The position numbers were made by a program, and so were the translations under genes. From an uncultured Campylobacter sp. (GTDB lineage Bacteria; Campylobacterota; Campylobacteria; Campylobacterales; Campylobacteraceae), in assembly GCF_937980635.1 (NCBI RefSeq), contig NZ_CALJPG010000022.1, positions 62,001 through 126,000 on the forward strand: DNA of 64,000 nucleotides. The letters run 5' to 3'. Below the pieces are notes generated by a model. It was not told where the DNA came from. It saw nothing but the letters and a program-made list of their open reading frames with translations, and searched no databases. Below are positions 52,559 through 60,970 of this stretch, piece after piece. Position 1 is the first letter of the stretch; each line of letters starts with the position of its first letter.

Positions 52559-53968
52559 TCACACCCTTCCTATTCTGATGTCGTTTTCCGAAACTACGAA
52601 GTAAGCAAAAACTTCCGTGCCGCTCAAGTTTGTCGGCGTCTTTCGAAATTTAAGCGCTCCGTTGAATGCGCTGACGTGATTTGCATTATTAACGACGATC
52701 GCACCGCTCTGTCCGACCGTGCCGTTTTTTAGCGCGAGCGTGCCGGGAGCACTTAAATTAAGAACGAAATTATCGCCTTGAGTCAAATCCACTTCAAGGC
52801 TTGTTATCGTTGTGATTTTTGAGCCGTTCGCGCCGTCTTTGCGGTGAAAATTCGCCCCTTCCACGCCGATTAGTTTCGCGCTATCAGACGCGGCTTCGTC
52901 TTTACCGAGCTTTTTACCGAGCTCCTTGGCGATCTCAGTTTCATTTGCGTCATAGACCGCGCTTGCAAGTTTTGCGAAGCTTACGGCGCGCCAGAGATTA
53001 TCCGCCTTAAAAAACGGCACCAGCGCCATCTGATCAAAAACGGCGCTCGCTCCACCGAGGTTTCCTTGAAATTTGAAATTGCCAAGCTCGATTACGGCAT
53101 TGCTCGGATTGAGTTTTATATCGCGCGCGACGGCGTCGCTTCCGGTGCCGCGCAGGATGACCTTGCCTCCTTTTTTGGCGCTGAAAACCCGCAGATCGTT
53201 TCCGCTCGGCGCGATATCCGATCCGTCCGCGCCGATGCCGACGCCCAGAGCCGCGACGCTTTTTGCGTCGGCGCGCAGAAATTTCTCGGCTTCCACGCCT
53301 CCTAATTTTGCGCTATCCGCTGCTTGCTCGTCTTTGCCAAGCTTACTATTTGCGCTGCTTTGAGCCGCCGCGGCGGCACTTATTGCGGTGTTTATACCCT
53401 GCGCAAGGCCGTTAAATTTCTCATTCGCCTCCGCCTTGGAGTAGCTATACCCCGTGCTCGCTTTGGTCGCTAACTTCCCCTCGATCAAATTCGAGCTATA
53501 AGTTTGAGTGGCGCTTTGTGCCGTATCGTTGATGATTCCGTTTTGAAGCAGGGTTTTAATCTGCTCCTTAAGCGAGTTTAGCTCCGTAAGAAGCGTGCCC
53601 GCGTTTTCTACCTTGTCCGCGGTAGATTTGATCTGCTCCTGAAGTTTTTCTATGGATGCGAGGATCTCCGCCGCTTTTTGTTGCGCGCTCTTTGCGCTCG
53701 CGGCGTTTTGCTCGGTTGCCTCTTTGGCTTGCTTTGCGGTCTGCTCAGCTTGGGTCTGTGCCGCCGAAAGGATCTGCGTCGCCTGCTCGTTTGCGCCTTG
53801 CAGAGCCTTTCTCATCGCTTCGTTCGCGGAAGCTACGGCGGCTTGCAGATCTGACTTCTGCTGCTCTATCTGCTCTACGAGCTTCCCCGCCTGCTCGGCA
53901 AGCGGCGATATTTTTTCCGAGGCAGCCAAAATTTCCTTACAAATTTGAGTAAATTCTTTATCCGCCAT
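52559..53968 (-). CDS. Putative tail fibre or spike protein
   Basis: A 469-residue protein. Residues about 10-150 form a Gln/Ala-rich coiled coil (EQIEQQKSDLQAAVASANEA). Next come repeated fibre-like motifs (SKLGKDEQAADSAKLGGVEA and KKLGKDEAASDSAKLIGVEG), and then a C-terminal beta-rich part (NFVLNLSAPGTLALKNGTVG). The KLGKxEAAxDSAKLxGVxA repeat is common in phage fibres. Its start shares a base with the upstream gene's stop. Receptor binding is the likely role. Confidence 0.78.
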   Translation of the reverse strand: MADKEFTQICKEILAASEKISPLAEQAGKLVEQIEQQKSDLQAAVASANEAMRKALQGANEQATQILSAAQTQAEQTAKQAKEATEQNAASAKSAQQKAAEILASIEKLQEQIKSTADKVENAGTLLTELNSLKEQIKTLLQNGIINDTAQSATQTYSSNLIEGKLATKASTGYSYSKAEANEKFNGLAQGINTAISAAAAAQSSANSKLGKDEQAADSAKLGGVEAEKFLRADAKSVAALGVGIGADGSDIAPSGNDLRVFSAKKGGKVILRGTGSDAVARDIKLNPSNAVIELGNFKFQGNLGGASAVFDQMALVPFFKADNLWRAVSFAKLASAVYDANETEIAKELGKKLGKDEAASDSAKLIGVEGANFHRKDGANGSKITTITSLEVDLTQGDNFVLNLSAPGTLALKNGTVGQSGAIVVNNANHVSAFNGALKFRKTPTNLSGTEVFAYFVVSENDIRIGRV

Positions 53969-54603
53969 TACGGTTTTACCTTCTCTTTCATTATCTTATC
54001 CAGCGCCGCCAGATCGGCTCGATCGAGTTGCTTGTTTTGAAATTTAATAAAGTCATAGATGAAGTTTCGCCACGAAAGATTGCGCGCACGGGCAACGTCT
54101 GCAAGCCAGAAATCAAGCTTAGAAAGAAACTCCGGCGCAAAGATATATATGCTAGAGAGCGCGTAATCGACGCCGTAGGGCTTTAGATATCCGCTTCTTG
54201 CCAGCGCGATAGGCAGATTGGGCGTGTTTTCATCGAAATTATTTAGCTCGTATTCGCAGAGCGATCTTTGATAAAAGCTCCTATATTTTTGATAGAAATC
54301 GTCTCGTCCGCGTTTTGCGGCGATTCCGTAAAGCAGAGCGCTTATCAAACTTTCGTCTTTGAAATCGATCTCGTCGCTATCCTTTGCGGGAAGCTTAAAT
54401 TTCCGCACGAAGTAGTCTTTTTTGAGATGATACGCCACCTCGAAGCTGCGATGATCTATCTCGATCATCTCAAGCGGAGTGATAGCCTTGCAAATCTCAA
54501 GCGCCGCTTCGCCCATCAACGTTTTGATCTCCTCGTCGCTCGGAGTCAAGACGTCCGGGCGGGTCGCGATTTGCAGTCTTTCCTTAAAATTTGCAAAAGT
54601 CAT
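53968..54603 (-). CDS. Phage head-tail adaptor-like protein
   Basis: A 211-residue protein with helical predicted structure, lying directly after the capsid gene where a head-completion or adaptor gene (P22 gp4-like) is usual. It starts MTFANFKERLQIATRPDVLT, and the ISALLYGIAAKRGRDDFYQK region is typical of such helical adaptors. I assign the role by position and shape, not by a recognised motif. Confidence 0.6.
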   Translation of the reverse strand: MTFANFKERLQIATRPDVLTPSDEEIKTLMGEAALEICKAITPLEMIEIDHRSFEVAYHLKKDYFVRKFKLPAKDSDEIDFKDESLISALLYGIAAKRGRDDFYQKYRSFYQRSLCEYELNNFDENTPNLPIALARSGYLKPYGVDYALSSIYIFAPEFLSKLDFWLADVARARNLSWRNFIYDFIKFQNKQLDRADLAALDKIMKEKVKP

Positions 54604-54644
54604 CTCTTATCCTTATTTGGGGCAGGCTTGCCCGCCCCCGTGTT

Positions 54645-55574
54645 TTAGGCCGCTAGGTTCTTCACCCAAGCAAAGGCCACCGGCGTGCAAACTCGAAGCG
54701 TGAATTCGGTCAAAATTTCCTTTTTGATCTCGTCGTTCTCGCTCGGAAGTTCCCTTTTTCTAGTGTTTCTCCAGTCCACCTTGTAGATGTCGTCGCTTCT
54801 GAATGCGATCAGCTCCGTATCCGCAAGCTCCGGGCTTAGCAGGATTTTTACGCTGTCGCCGTATTGAGAGTCGATCGCCTGGACTTTGTCGTGGAGATAA
54901 TCGACCGTATTGTTTACCTGCTTGATCTTGTCGATGAGATCCATGATCTTATCGAGCTGCTTGTCGTTTACTAGGATGAAATCATACGGGCGATTTTTCT
55001 TAAAGCCCACCTTGAGTGCGTCTCTTAGCGTTTGCATGCTTAGCGTGGCGTTTTTCGCGTCTATCGTGTTTGCTACGGTGGCAAAGCTTTTCAGTCCACC
55101 GCACTTTCCCGCAGCCTTTGATCCGCCGGTATTGACGCGCGCAAGAGCCGCCTGATCGCTAAGCAAAATCTTCTCGATCGTCTGCTTGTGGCGGATGCCC
55201 GCAAGATCGCCCGCACGAGCGAGCACCATTGAGCCGTCCACTCTTTTGCCGTCCTCCTCGGTGCCGCTGACGCCGTAGGTGTCTTTCACAATTTGGTAGT
55301 GGTTGCTTAGCTTGCCGCCGATCACGTATTTCAGCGCAGCCGGAGCGCCGCCTTCCATGTGAGCGTTGTTTAGATCACCGTCGGGCGTCTCGTCATACAT
55401 CCAAGTATGACCAAGAGCTGCGTTGGAGCTCCTGTCCCTCGGCGCACCCATTCCGATCGCCGTAAGAAACGGCGTGCTCTTCCATCCGATCTCTTTGATC
55501 GTATTCCAAAACTCAACCCCCGACTTGCCGAAAGCTTCATCGGAGCTAATGAGTCCATCTCTGATAGTTGGCAT
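54645..55574 (-). CDS. Major capsid protein (SU10/DUF5309 type)
   Basis: A 309-residue HK97-fold coat protein. It starts MPTIRDGLISSDEAFGK. Supporting stretches are GHTWMYDETPDGDLNNAHME, VSGTEEDGKRVDG and a long helix (RHKQTIEKILLSDQAALARV), followed by PYDFILVNDKQLDKIMDLID and a C-terminal beta strand. These match the DUF5309/SU10 major capsid family found in podoviruses. ATG is preceded by AAAGGAG. It follows the scaffold gene by 12 bases. Confidence 0.82.
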   Translation of the reverse strand: MPTIRDGLISSDEAFGKSGVEFWNTIKEIGWKSTPFLTAIGMGAPRDRSSNAALGHTWMYDETPDGDLNNAHMEGGAPAALKYVIGGKLSNHYQIVKDTYGVSGTEEDGKRVDGSMVLARAGDLAGIRHKQTIEKILLSDQAALARVNTGGSKAAGKCGGLKSFATVANTIDAKNATLSMQTLRDALKVGFKKNRPYDFILVNDKQLDKIMDLIDKIKQVNNTVDYLHDKVQAIDSQYGDSVKILLSPELADTELIAFRSDDIYKVDWRNTRKRELPSENDEIKKEILTEFTLRVCTPVAFAWVKNLAA

Positions 55575-55586
55575 CTTTTTCTCCTT

Positions 55587-56135
55587 TTAGTAAATCTTGC
55601 TGAGATAGGCGAGCTTCTCCTCTTGGCTGATCTCGCCCTTGTTGATTCGGCGCGCCATCTCTCCTCTGTCGATAGCACTGCCGCCCTTGCCGTGGACTAC
55701 GTCGTATTCGTCGTCCTGCGGCGCCCCTTTGAAGTATTTGAGATAGACGTTTTCGATCCCCGTAGGGTTGAAATTTTTCTCCAAATACCCCTTGTCCTTT
55801 TCATCGAGCTCAAACATCTTGTCGAGGACTTTTTGCATATTGAAGTCCCCGTATTCCTTTTTGAAATCCGTTTCAAGCTCTTTGAGCTGCCTTTCTTGCT
55901 CCATCGCGCGGAAGCTTTGATACTCCTCGTCGCTTAGCACCTTGCCTCCGACACCCTCTTTCTTGCCGGGCTCCGCGCCTTTGCTCGGCTCCTCTTTTGT
56001 AGATTTGTCGTCGCGAGGCGCGGCGGATTTTTTAGGCTCGCCCCCCGTATCCTTGGCGGGTTCCCCCTTATCGTCCGCAGCGGCTGGATCTGTTACGCCC
56101 TCGTCCAAATCGTCATCATAGATATCCGGATCCAT
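55587..56135 (-). CDS. Phage scaffolding protein
   Basis: A 182-residue protein, very acidic at the N-terminus (PDIYDDDLDEGVTDPAAADD) and disordered up to about residue 70, then helical (SDEEYQSFRAMEQERQLKEL). This composition, and the position between the portal and the capsid gene, are characteristic of capsid scaffolding proteins. No sequence family is recognised. Confidence 0.72.
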   Translation of the reverse strand: MDPDIYDDDLDEGVTDPAAADDKGEPAKDTGGEPKKSAAPRDDKSTKEEPSKGAEPGKKEGVGGKVLSDEEYQSFRAMEQERQLKELETDFKKEYGDFNMQKVLDKMFELDEKDKGYLEKNFNPTGIENVYLKYFKGAPQDDEYDVVHGKGGSAIDRGEMARRINKGEISQEEKLAYLSKIY

Positions 56136-56137
56136 CT

Positions 56138-56443
56138 CTACTCTCCTTCCTTGCTTGCTTTACCGCCCAAATTTGAAAGATCCTCGTTCGCTTTCGCGTC
56201 GGACTTTTTGTCGCCCGCATTACCGTCCTTGTCGGATTTTTTCTCTTCGGCCCCTACGGCGGCCCACTCCTCGGGGCTGAAAATTTGCACCTCAAGCCCC
56301 GTTTCATCCTTGCGTCTTACGATTACGTCGCCGATCTTTCCGTCCGAGATCTGCCCCGTGTTTTTGCCGTTTGAAAACACCATCAGCCCATTAGAAGCCA
56401 TATGGGTTATCGTGCCGAGCACCACATAGTCGCTTTTTTTCAT
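56138..56443 (-). CDS. Small phage head-region protein
   Basis: A 101-residue protein. The first half looks beta-rich (YVVLGTITHMASNGLMVFS, IGDVIVRRKDETGLEVQIFS) and the second is Lys/Asp/Glu-rich and disordered. It ends two bases before the scaffold gene. The portal gene lies upstream, and a promoter-like motif (56482-56506) stands between them, so expression may be boosted from this point. Function unknown. Confidence 0.65.
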   Translation of the reverse strand: MKKSDYVVLGTITHMASNGLMVFSNGKNTGQISDGKIGDVIVRRKDETGLEVQIFSPEEWAAVGAEEKKSDKDGNAGDKKSDAKANEDLSNLGGKASKEGE

Positions 56444-56481
56444 AGCCTTCTCCTTTGAAAATTTTTAATGATTCTATTTCT

Positions 56482-56506
56482 GCGCGTCCTAAATTTTTTA
56501 AACTCG
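56482..56506 (-). promoter_or_regulatory. Phage promoter-like motif, copy 2
   Basis: On the minus strand it reads CGAGTTTAAAAAATTTAGGA followed by CGCGC, 39 bases upstream of the small head gene. It matches the copies at 39105 and 58286 at the TTAGGACGCG core and the GAGTTTA end. Confidence 0.5.
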
Positions 56507-56515
56507 TTTTTCATC

Positions 56516-58219
56516 TCAAATCCCGCCGTTTAGCAGCGCCGCGCGATCGAGTTCATCGTCGCTCGGAGGGTGTTCGTCCCTATCCGAAACGTCCAGCGTA
56601 GCGCTGCCCTCATCATCAGCCGCGTCCTGCGCTGCCGCCTGCTGCGCCGCCTGTAATTGGGCTTGTTGTGCCGCCTGCATCTGCGCCATAGCCTCGTCGA
56701 TCGCCTCGATAGGCGCGTTTTCGCCGAGAATTAGGTTTAAAATTTCTTTGATGATCTCCCCTGAGATAGCCGGGGTTGCCATATTTGCCTGCGCCAAGAC
56801 CTGCATTAGCGAGTTGAGCTGTCCGATCTTGACTTCGTTTGCGATGGTGGTGCCGAAATTTACGTTGACGTCGAAATCAAGCGGCGCGCTGCGATCGCCT
56901 ATCTTTTCGATGATCTGTGGATCTTCCGTGATCCGCATAAACTCTTCGTCGCTCGTAAATTTGTAGATGAGCCAGACGAAATGTTCGGCGTAGCTTTGCA
57001 GCATCGTATCGAGCAGGGTTTGAAGCATGCTCTCTATTCGCGTGCCGGAGGCAGAATTGACCGCCTGAAGCGCGCTCGTGGCTCTGCGATCGCTTGGGCT
57101 CGTTTGCCCCGTCATTACGCTGTTTACGCCCGTCGCGATCTCGTATTCGTTCTTTAGCATCGCGATCTCTTCGCTTAGCCCATAGGTGCCGGGCTCGCTC
57201 ATTACGGTGATGACGTCCTTAACCGTTCTGCCCGGTCCCGGGCTTGTGCGGATAAATTTCTTTCGAGCCGTGATGTCGCTGATCGCTACGCTGCCTGCGT
57301 CTTTATCGATAGCGTAAGGCGGATCGATCTGATTTTCTGTGATGTCGATCTTTTGATTGCGCTTGATGTTGTATTCCTCTTGCAGCTCCCAAACGATCTC
57401 GGGGATACACGAGCCGTATATTGCTATCTCATCCTCGCGCTCGTCCTCGTTTATGCTAGGCGTAGTTTCGATGCAATATCCGTAGTGAAACGGCAGGCGG
57501 GAAAATGTCGCTTCGCGCACGAGAGTGCCGTTTGCGTAGGTTTTGAGCTTCCACACGATCCGCCCCTGCTCGCGGCTTTTGACATACAGATCTCGCATCG
57601 CTATGCGCTCGCTGCCTGCCGTGGTCTGTGCGATCACGTTTCGGTCTTTGGATTTATAAAATTTGCGCTCCAGCTTCTCTCTGATCTCTCTTGCCGATTG
57701 GTTATATTTATAGGCTACGTATTCGATGTCGTTGATGTCGCTTGCGTGGCGATCAAACGCCAGATCGGTGATCGGGATAAATTTCGTGCGGATCTGCGCG
57801 GCTGTTTTGTCATAAAATAGATTGACGATACCCAGCGGCAGATACAGCGCGCTAAGCACGGCTTTGGACAGCCCCACGCGATGCTCTTTCTTTTTCCAAT
57901 AGTTTTTCAGCACCGCCGTAAGCGCGTTTTGCAGGATTAGATCGTGATCGCTTCGCAGTCCTACCCTCTTTACTTCGATCGGGCAGCGGTCGCTCATAAA
58001 GCTAGTTTTGAATACGCTATGGATGATATTTACGGTGGTTTTTACGAGCGGGACGTAAAGCTTTGAGCGGCTTCGCTCCGCGCTCTTGCGCTTGCTCGTG
58101 CGGTTGTCTTCTTTATAAACTGCACGATATGCTCGTTCGCAGCGCAGAAATCTCTCTTCCTGCTCCTCAAGGTCGCTAAAAGCACGCTCGATCAGCGAGT
58201 AATCTTCGTCGTTTGGCAT
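56516..58219 (-). CDS. Phage portal protein
   Basis: A 567-residue portal, which forms the dodecameric gate at the capsid vertex through which DNA enters and leaves. Supporting stretches are SKLYVPLVKTTVNIIHSVFK, GIVNLFYDKTAAQIRTKF, the helix INEDEREDEIAIYGSCIPEI, MTGQTSPSDRRATSALQAVN and a Gln/Ala-rich C-terminus (MAQMQAAQQAQLQAAQQAAA). The order portal-scaffold-capsid is standard. It is the first gene of the leftward late operon, with a promoter-like motif 67 bases upstream; the terminase that usually precedes it is elsewhere. Confidence 0.85.
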   Translation of the reverse strand: MPNDEDYSLIERAFSDLEEQEERFLRCERAYRAVYKEDNRTSKRKSAERSRSKLYVPLVKTTVNIIHSVFKTSFMSDRCPIEVKRVGLRSDHDLILQNALTAVLKNYWKKKEHRVGLSKAVLSALYLPLGIVNLFYDKTAAQIRTKFIPITDLAFDRHASDINDIEYVAYKYNQSAREIREKLERKFYKSKDRNVIAQTTAGSERIAMRDLYVKSREQGRIVWKLKTYANGTLVREATFSRLPFHYGYCIETTPSINEDEREDEIAIYGSCIPEIVWELQEEYNIKRNQKIDITENQIDPPYAIDKDAGSVAISDITARKKFIRTSPGPGRTVKDVITVMSEPGTYGLSEEIAMLKNEYEIATGVNSVMTGQTSPSDRRATSALQAVNSASGTRIESMLQTLLDTMLQSYAEHFVWLIYKFTSDEEFMRITEDPQIIEKIGDRSAPLDFDVNVNFGTTIANEVKIGQLNSLMQVLAQANMATPAISGEIIKEILNLILGENAPIEAIDEAMAQMQAAQQAQLQAAQQAAAQDAADDEGSATLDVSDRDEHPPSDDELDRAALLNGGI

Positions 58220-58285
58220 TTTCTACTCCGCAAAAGGGCGTATCCTGCCCGGATTTGACCCTATTTTTTGGATAGCTTATTCCCC

Positions 58286-58310
58286 CGCGTCCTAATTTTT
58301 CTATACTGCG
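58286..58310 (-). promoter_or_regulatory. Phage promoter-like motif, copy 3
   Basis: On the minus strand it reads CGCAGTATAGAAAAATTAGG followed by ACGCG, 67 bases upstream of the portal start and heading into it. It shares TTAGGACGCG and an AT-rich flank with copies 1 and 2 and probably starts the late transcript. Confidence 0.5.
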
Positions 58311-58320
58311 ATTTGCTTTT

Positions 58321-58340
58321 TTGTATCTTTTTTGATACAA
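58321..58340. promoter_or_regulatory. Inverted repeat, probable HigBA operator
   Basis: TTGTATC and GATACAA form a perfect seven-base inverted repeat around six T bases, ending nine bases before the toxin ATG. An XRE antitoxin is encoded downstream, and such antitoxins bind palindromes overlapping their own promoter. It lies close to promoter-like copy 3 and could tie the two transcripts together. Confidence 0.6.
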
Positions 58341-58348
58341 TTACTGCC

Positions 58349-58684
58349 ATGAAAAGAGTTAAGGCTGTTTTTTATGAAAGCGGAAGCGGCAATGAGCCTG
58401 TGCGGGAGTGGTTGTTGGGTTTGGATAGAGAGGATCGCAGGATCATAGGAGAGGATATTGCGACGGTGGAGTTCGGCTACCCGATCGGGATGCCCGTGTG
58501 TAGAAGTTTAGGAAATGGACTTTATGAGGTGCGTAGCGATATTTCGGACGGAAAGATTGCAAGAGTGATTTTTATCGTGAAGCGCGGGTATATGGTGCTG
58601 CTTCACGGATTTATAAAGAAAACGCAAAAGACGCCGAAACAGGATGTCGATCTGGCGAGCAAGCGCGCAAGGGAATTAGAGTAA
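58349..58684 (+). CDS. HigB-like toxin (Gp49/RelE family)
   Basis: A 111-residue protein starting at ATG 58349, the first Met of the conserved fold (MKRVKAVFYESGSGNEPVRE). An earlier in-frame start lies in the operator region. Stretches LGNGLYEVRSDISDGKIARV and MVLLHGFIKKTQKTPKQDVD are typical of phage Gp49-like HigB toxins, which cleave mRNA on the ribosome. The gene order toxin-antitoxin is that of HigBA. It is divergent from the portal gene. Confidence 0.85.
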   Translation: MKRVKAVFYESGSGNEPVREWLLGLDREDRRIIGEDIATVEFGYPIGMPVCRSLGNGLYEVRSDISDGKIARVIFIVKRGYMVLLHGFIKKTQKTPKQDVDLASKRARELE

Positions 58685-58719
58685 AAGTAAGGCTAGCAAC
58701 AAAAGAAGGAAGAGTGAAT

Positions 58720-58998
58720 ATGAAAGTGGAAAATTTAAGTTCGTTTGATGATTTTTTGAAAGAGGATGGGTTTTACGAACAGACGAAAGCCGTGGCGATA
58801 AAGCGCGTTATAGCTTATCAGATTGAAGAAGAGATGAGGGCTCAAAACATTACGCAGACCGAGCTCGCGCAGCGTATGAATACCAGCAGAGCCGTCGTAT
58901 CTAGGCTTTTAAATCCAAAAAATAGCTCTCTTACCCTAAGCACCTTAAGCTCTGCGGTAAGCGCGCTAGGCAAGAAGCTCGACGTCTCGATTATTTAA
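58720..58998 (+). CDS. HigA-like antitoxin (XRE family)
   Basis: A 92-residue DNA-binding antitoxin. I chose ATG 58720 because AAGGAAG lies at the right distance; a GTG two codons earlier is also open. The HTH is at about residues 40-75: NITQTELAQRMNTSRAVVSR, then LLNPKNSSLTLSTLS. It neutralises HigB and represses the module, probably at the inverted repeat 58321-58340. It lies 35 bases downstream of the toxin gene. Confidence 0.85.
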   Translation: MKVENLSSFDDFLKEDGFYEQTKAVAIKRVIAYQIEEEMRAQNITQTELAQRMNTSRAVVSRLLNPKNSSLTLSTLSSAVSALGKKLDVSII

Positions 58999-59080
58999 CT
59001 ATCCGCCGCCGCAGCCATTTAAACTTCGGCGGCGCCGATGAAATGCGGACAAAGCGAGGGCGCGCGTTTTAAGGGCGAAT

Positions 59081-59284
59081 TTATAAAAAATTCGGTTTTA
59101 GCCCCTTTGCCGCGCATTCGCTTAAAAACATATTGATAAGCGTTTGATACTTCGCGCCGCTCTGATCGGCAAGGGCTTTAAAATATTCGATCGTCTCGGC
59201 GTCTAAATTTATGCTGATCTGCTTTTTGAGCTTTTTTACATACGGATTTTTAACCGATTTGCTAAAATCATACTCTTTTTTCAT
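59081..59284 (-). CDS. BrnA-like antitoxin
   Basis: A 67-residue protein with a C-terminal ribbon-helix-helix-like region (KQISINLDAETIEYFKALAD, KYQTLINMFLSECAAKG) and a charged N-terminus. This resembles BrnA, the antitoxin partner of BrnT. The start overlaps the toxin stop by four bases (ATGA). In BrnTA the antitoxin follows the toxin and the pair represses its own promoter. Confidence 0.8.
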   Translation of the reverse strand: MKKEYDFSKSVKNPYVKKLKKQISINLDAETIEYFKALADQSGAKYQTLINMFLSECAAKGLKPNFL

Positions 59285-59571
59285 CGTAACTCCTCGTACT
59301 GCTTGGTTTCGCGAGCGGTGGCCTTGCGCGCCGATATGATTCTGATGACCTCGTCCTTTTCACGGTAGCAATGCGCCACGACGAGAATTCTCGCTCGCGC
59401 GCTCATACCTAAAATGATAAATCGCTCCTCGTCTTCCGAATGCTCATCGTCGAATATCACGCGCGCAAACTCGTCGGCGAAGACGCTTTTTGCTTCGCCA
59501 AAGCTTACGCCGTGTTTGGCTAAATTGATCTCGGCCTTGCGCTTATCGAAGGTAAATTTTATATATTTCAT
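59281..59571 (-). CDS. BrnT-like toxin (DUF497 ribonuclease)
   Basis: A 96-residue protein with typical DUF497/BrnT features: TFDKRKAEINLAKHGVSFGE at the N-terminus, then DDEHSEDEERFIILGMSAR, and RIISARKATARETKQYEE at the end. BrnT is a RelE-fold RNase that blocks translation. The pair is on the minus strand, opposite to HigBA. Its sequence context is like the phage neighbourhood, not the AT-rich methyltransferase unit. Confidence 0.87.
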   Translation of the reverse strand: MKYIKFTFDKRKAEINLAKHGVSFGEAKSVFADEFARVIFDDEHSEDEERFIILGMSARARILVVAHCYREKDEVIRIISARKATARETKQYEELR

Positions 59572-59686
59572 AATTATATTATATAGATTTTTACTTATAG
59601 GAAGCTTATGTAATCGCTTCGGATTAGCTAGCGCAAAATTTTAAAATGGATTTTTATTTGTAAATTTCATATGCAAATAAATTTAA

Positions 59687-60169
59687 TTATTTTCGGTCGG
59701 TTTCGTTTGGATCTGCTTTTTTTCTGTCTTTATTAAACCATTGAGGCAAAATAGCGATTATCGTCACGATGATACTCCCGCCGGCTATCCAATAATAATC
59801 TTTGTAAATGCTATAAAATAAAGAGCCGACCAGGGACAAAATAATAATTGTGGCAAAAATTTGTCCCCTTAGATTAAACTTTACAATCTGCGGCGCCTCC
59901 TGCGCTCTTAAGCTCTGTTCCTTCTCTTCGACGGCTAAAATTCTATCCTCGATTTCATGCCTATGCTTCTGATCGTTTTCTAGGTATTGCATAGCCCTTT
60001 CCGCGTAATTGGGATCCTTTTGCAAAATCTGGTTGAGTTCCGAAGGGATAACGTTTATATTTAAATTTTGCTGAACTGCCTTATCTATATAGTTTTGAAT
60101 CGGCTGGCTATTTATTGCCTGCGGATGATTGCTTCTTGGATTTTTTCTCTTTGATCTGCTCTTCGCCAT
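59687..60169 (-). CDS. DUF2335-like membrane protein
   Basis: A 160-residue protein. The first 100 residues are charged and helical (NYAERAMQYLENDQKHRHEI), then come two membrane segments (FATIIILSLVGSLFYSIYK and YYWIAGGSIIVTIIAILPQW) and a short basic tail. The helical region followed by a C-terminal membrane hairpin fits DUF2335, a family of unknown function found in prophages. The start lies 62 bases inside the upstream small gene. Confidence 0.65.
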   Translation of the reverse strand: MAKSRSKRKNPRSNHPQAINSQPIQNYIDKAVQQNLNINVIPSELNQILQKDPNYAERAMQYLENDQKHRHEIEDRILAVEEKEQSLRAQEAPQIVKFNLRGQIFATIIILSLVGSLFYSIYKDYYWIAGGSIIVTIIAILPQWFNKDRKKADPNETDRK

Positions 60170-60311
60170 ATCTTTTCTCTAGCTCTTTTATTCTCTTTTT
60201 GTATATTCTCCTTGATAGGTCGCCCGCCCTATAGATCATATCGCTTTCAAGCGGGAAGGTGGTAAAAGCATTTCTAAATCCTGAAGCAATATATCTTAAT
60301 GTCTCGCCCAT
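60108..60311 (-). CDS. Small basic phage protein
   Basis: A 67-residue, strongly basic, helical protein ending KEKKSKKQSSAGNK. The ATG is preceded by GAAAGGATG. It overlaps the DUF2335-like gene by 62 bases in a different frame, which implies translational coupling. Nothing in the sequence suggests a function. Confidence 0.5.
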   Translation of the reverse strand: MGETLRYIASGFRNAFTTFPLESDMIYRAGDLSRRIYKKRIKELEKRYGEEQIKEKKSKKQSSAGNK

Positions 60312-60408
60312 CTTTCATCCTTTCTTGAAATTTTATTATGGAAAGTAATTTTACCAAAAAATCCTTAACCTTCGGTCGTTTTTGTAAATTTCCTCTTGTC
60401 GCTAAACA

Positions 60409-60651
60409 TCAGCCCCTTTTGGTTCTATAGCTCTTTGTTTTATAGGGGCTTTTGCTTCCCCTTTTTCCGGTGTAGGGATTGCGGTTTCCCTTCGTAGAGT
60501 AGTTATTGAACCTACTGCTATCTTTGTAGCTTCTGTGATGCGACATCACATAAGTGCCGTTCCGCTTTGTATAGCCGCCCACCCGCTGCGCTGCACCCGC
60601 GTTCGTTGCGGCAAATATGCAAAAAATAAAAAGTAAAAATAGCTTTTTCAT
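60409..60651 (-). CDS. Small secreted Gly/Tyr-rich phage protein
   Basis: An 80-residue protein with a signal peptide (KKLFLLFIFCIFAATNAGAA) and a basic, Gly/Tyr/Ser/Asn-rich mature part (GGYTKRNGTYVMSHHRS, FNNYSTKGNRNPYTGKRG). The NGTYVxxHxRS and NYSTKGNxNPYTGKxG motifs recur in small exported proteins of many prophages and bacteria; their role is not known. Preceded by AAAGGATGG. Confidence 0.7.
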   Translation of the reverse strand: MKKLFLLFIFCIFAATNAGAAQRVGGYTKRNGTYVMSHHRSYKDSSRFNNYSTKGNRNPYTGKRGSKSPYKTKSYRTKRG

Positions 60652-60673
60652 ATTCCATCCTTTGTAAAAATTT

Positions 60674-60970
60674 TTATTGATTTTTTTCTTTCATAAATAG
60701 AGCCAAAATAGATATACCAAAAATAAAAAGCCATACACTTATAGCGATCTCTCCGTGAATAGTGAGCTTATCAAGTTTATAATATTCAAGCCCCGCAAAC
60801 CATAAATGCTGAATAGGCCATATAAACGGGATACCGCTAACAAGACCACCTATAACTGCGGCAATAATGCTATCGTAGATTTTATACATTCCGATTATAG
60901 TATTTATGGCGCCTATTAGATGTGCAATAACTATGCCGATGCCGTTTAAAGCCAGAATAACCTGTTTCAT
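60674..60970 (-). CDS. Small multi-pass membrane protein
   Basis: A 98-residue hydrophobic protein with about three membrane segments (ALNGIGIVIAHLIGAINTII, IAAVIGGLVSGIPFIWPI, ISVWLFIFGISILALFM). The gene overlaps the secreted-protein gene upstream by four bases, so the two are coupled. A role in lysogen protection or superinfection exclusion is possible from its place near the repressor, but unproven. Confidence 0.6.
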   Translation of the reverse strand: MKQVILALNGIGIVIAHLIGAINTIIGMYKIYDSIIAAVIGGLVSGIPFIWPIQHLWFAGLEYYKLDKLTIHGEIAISVWLFIFGISILALFMKEKNQ

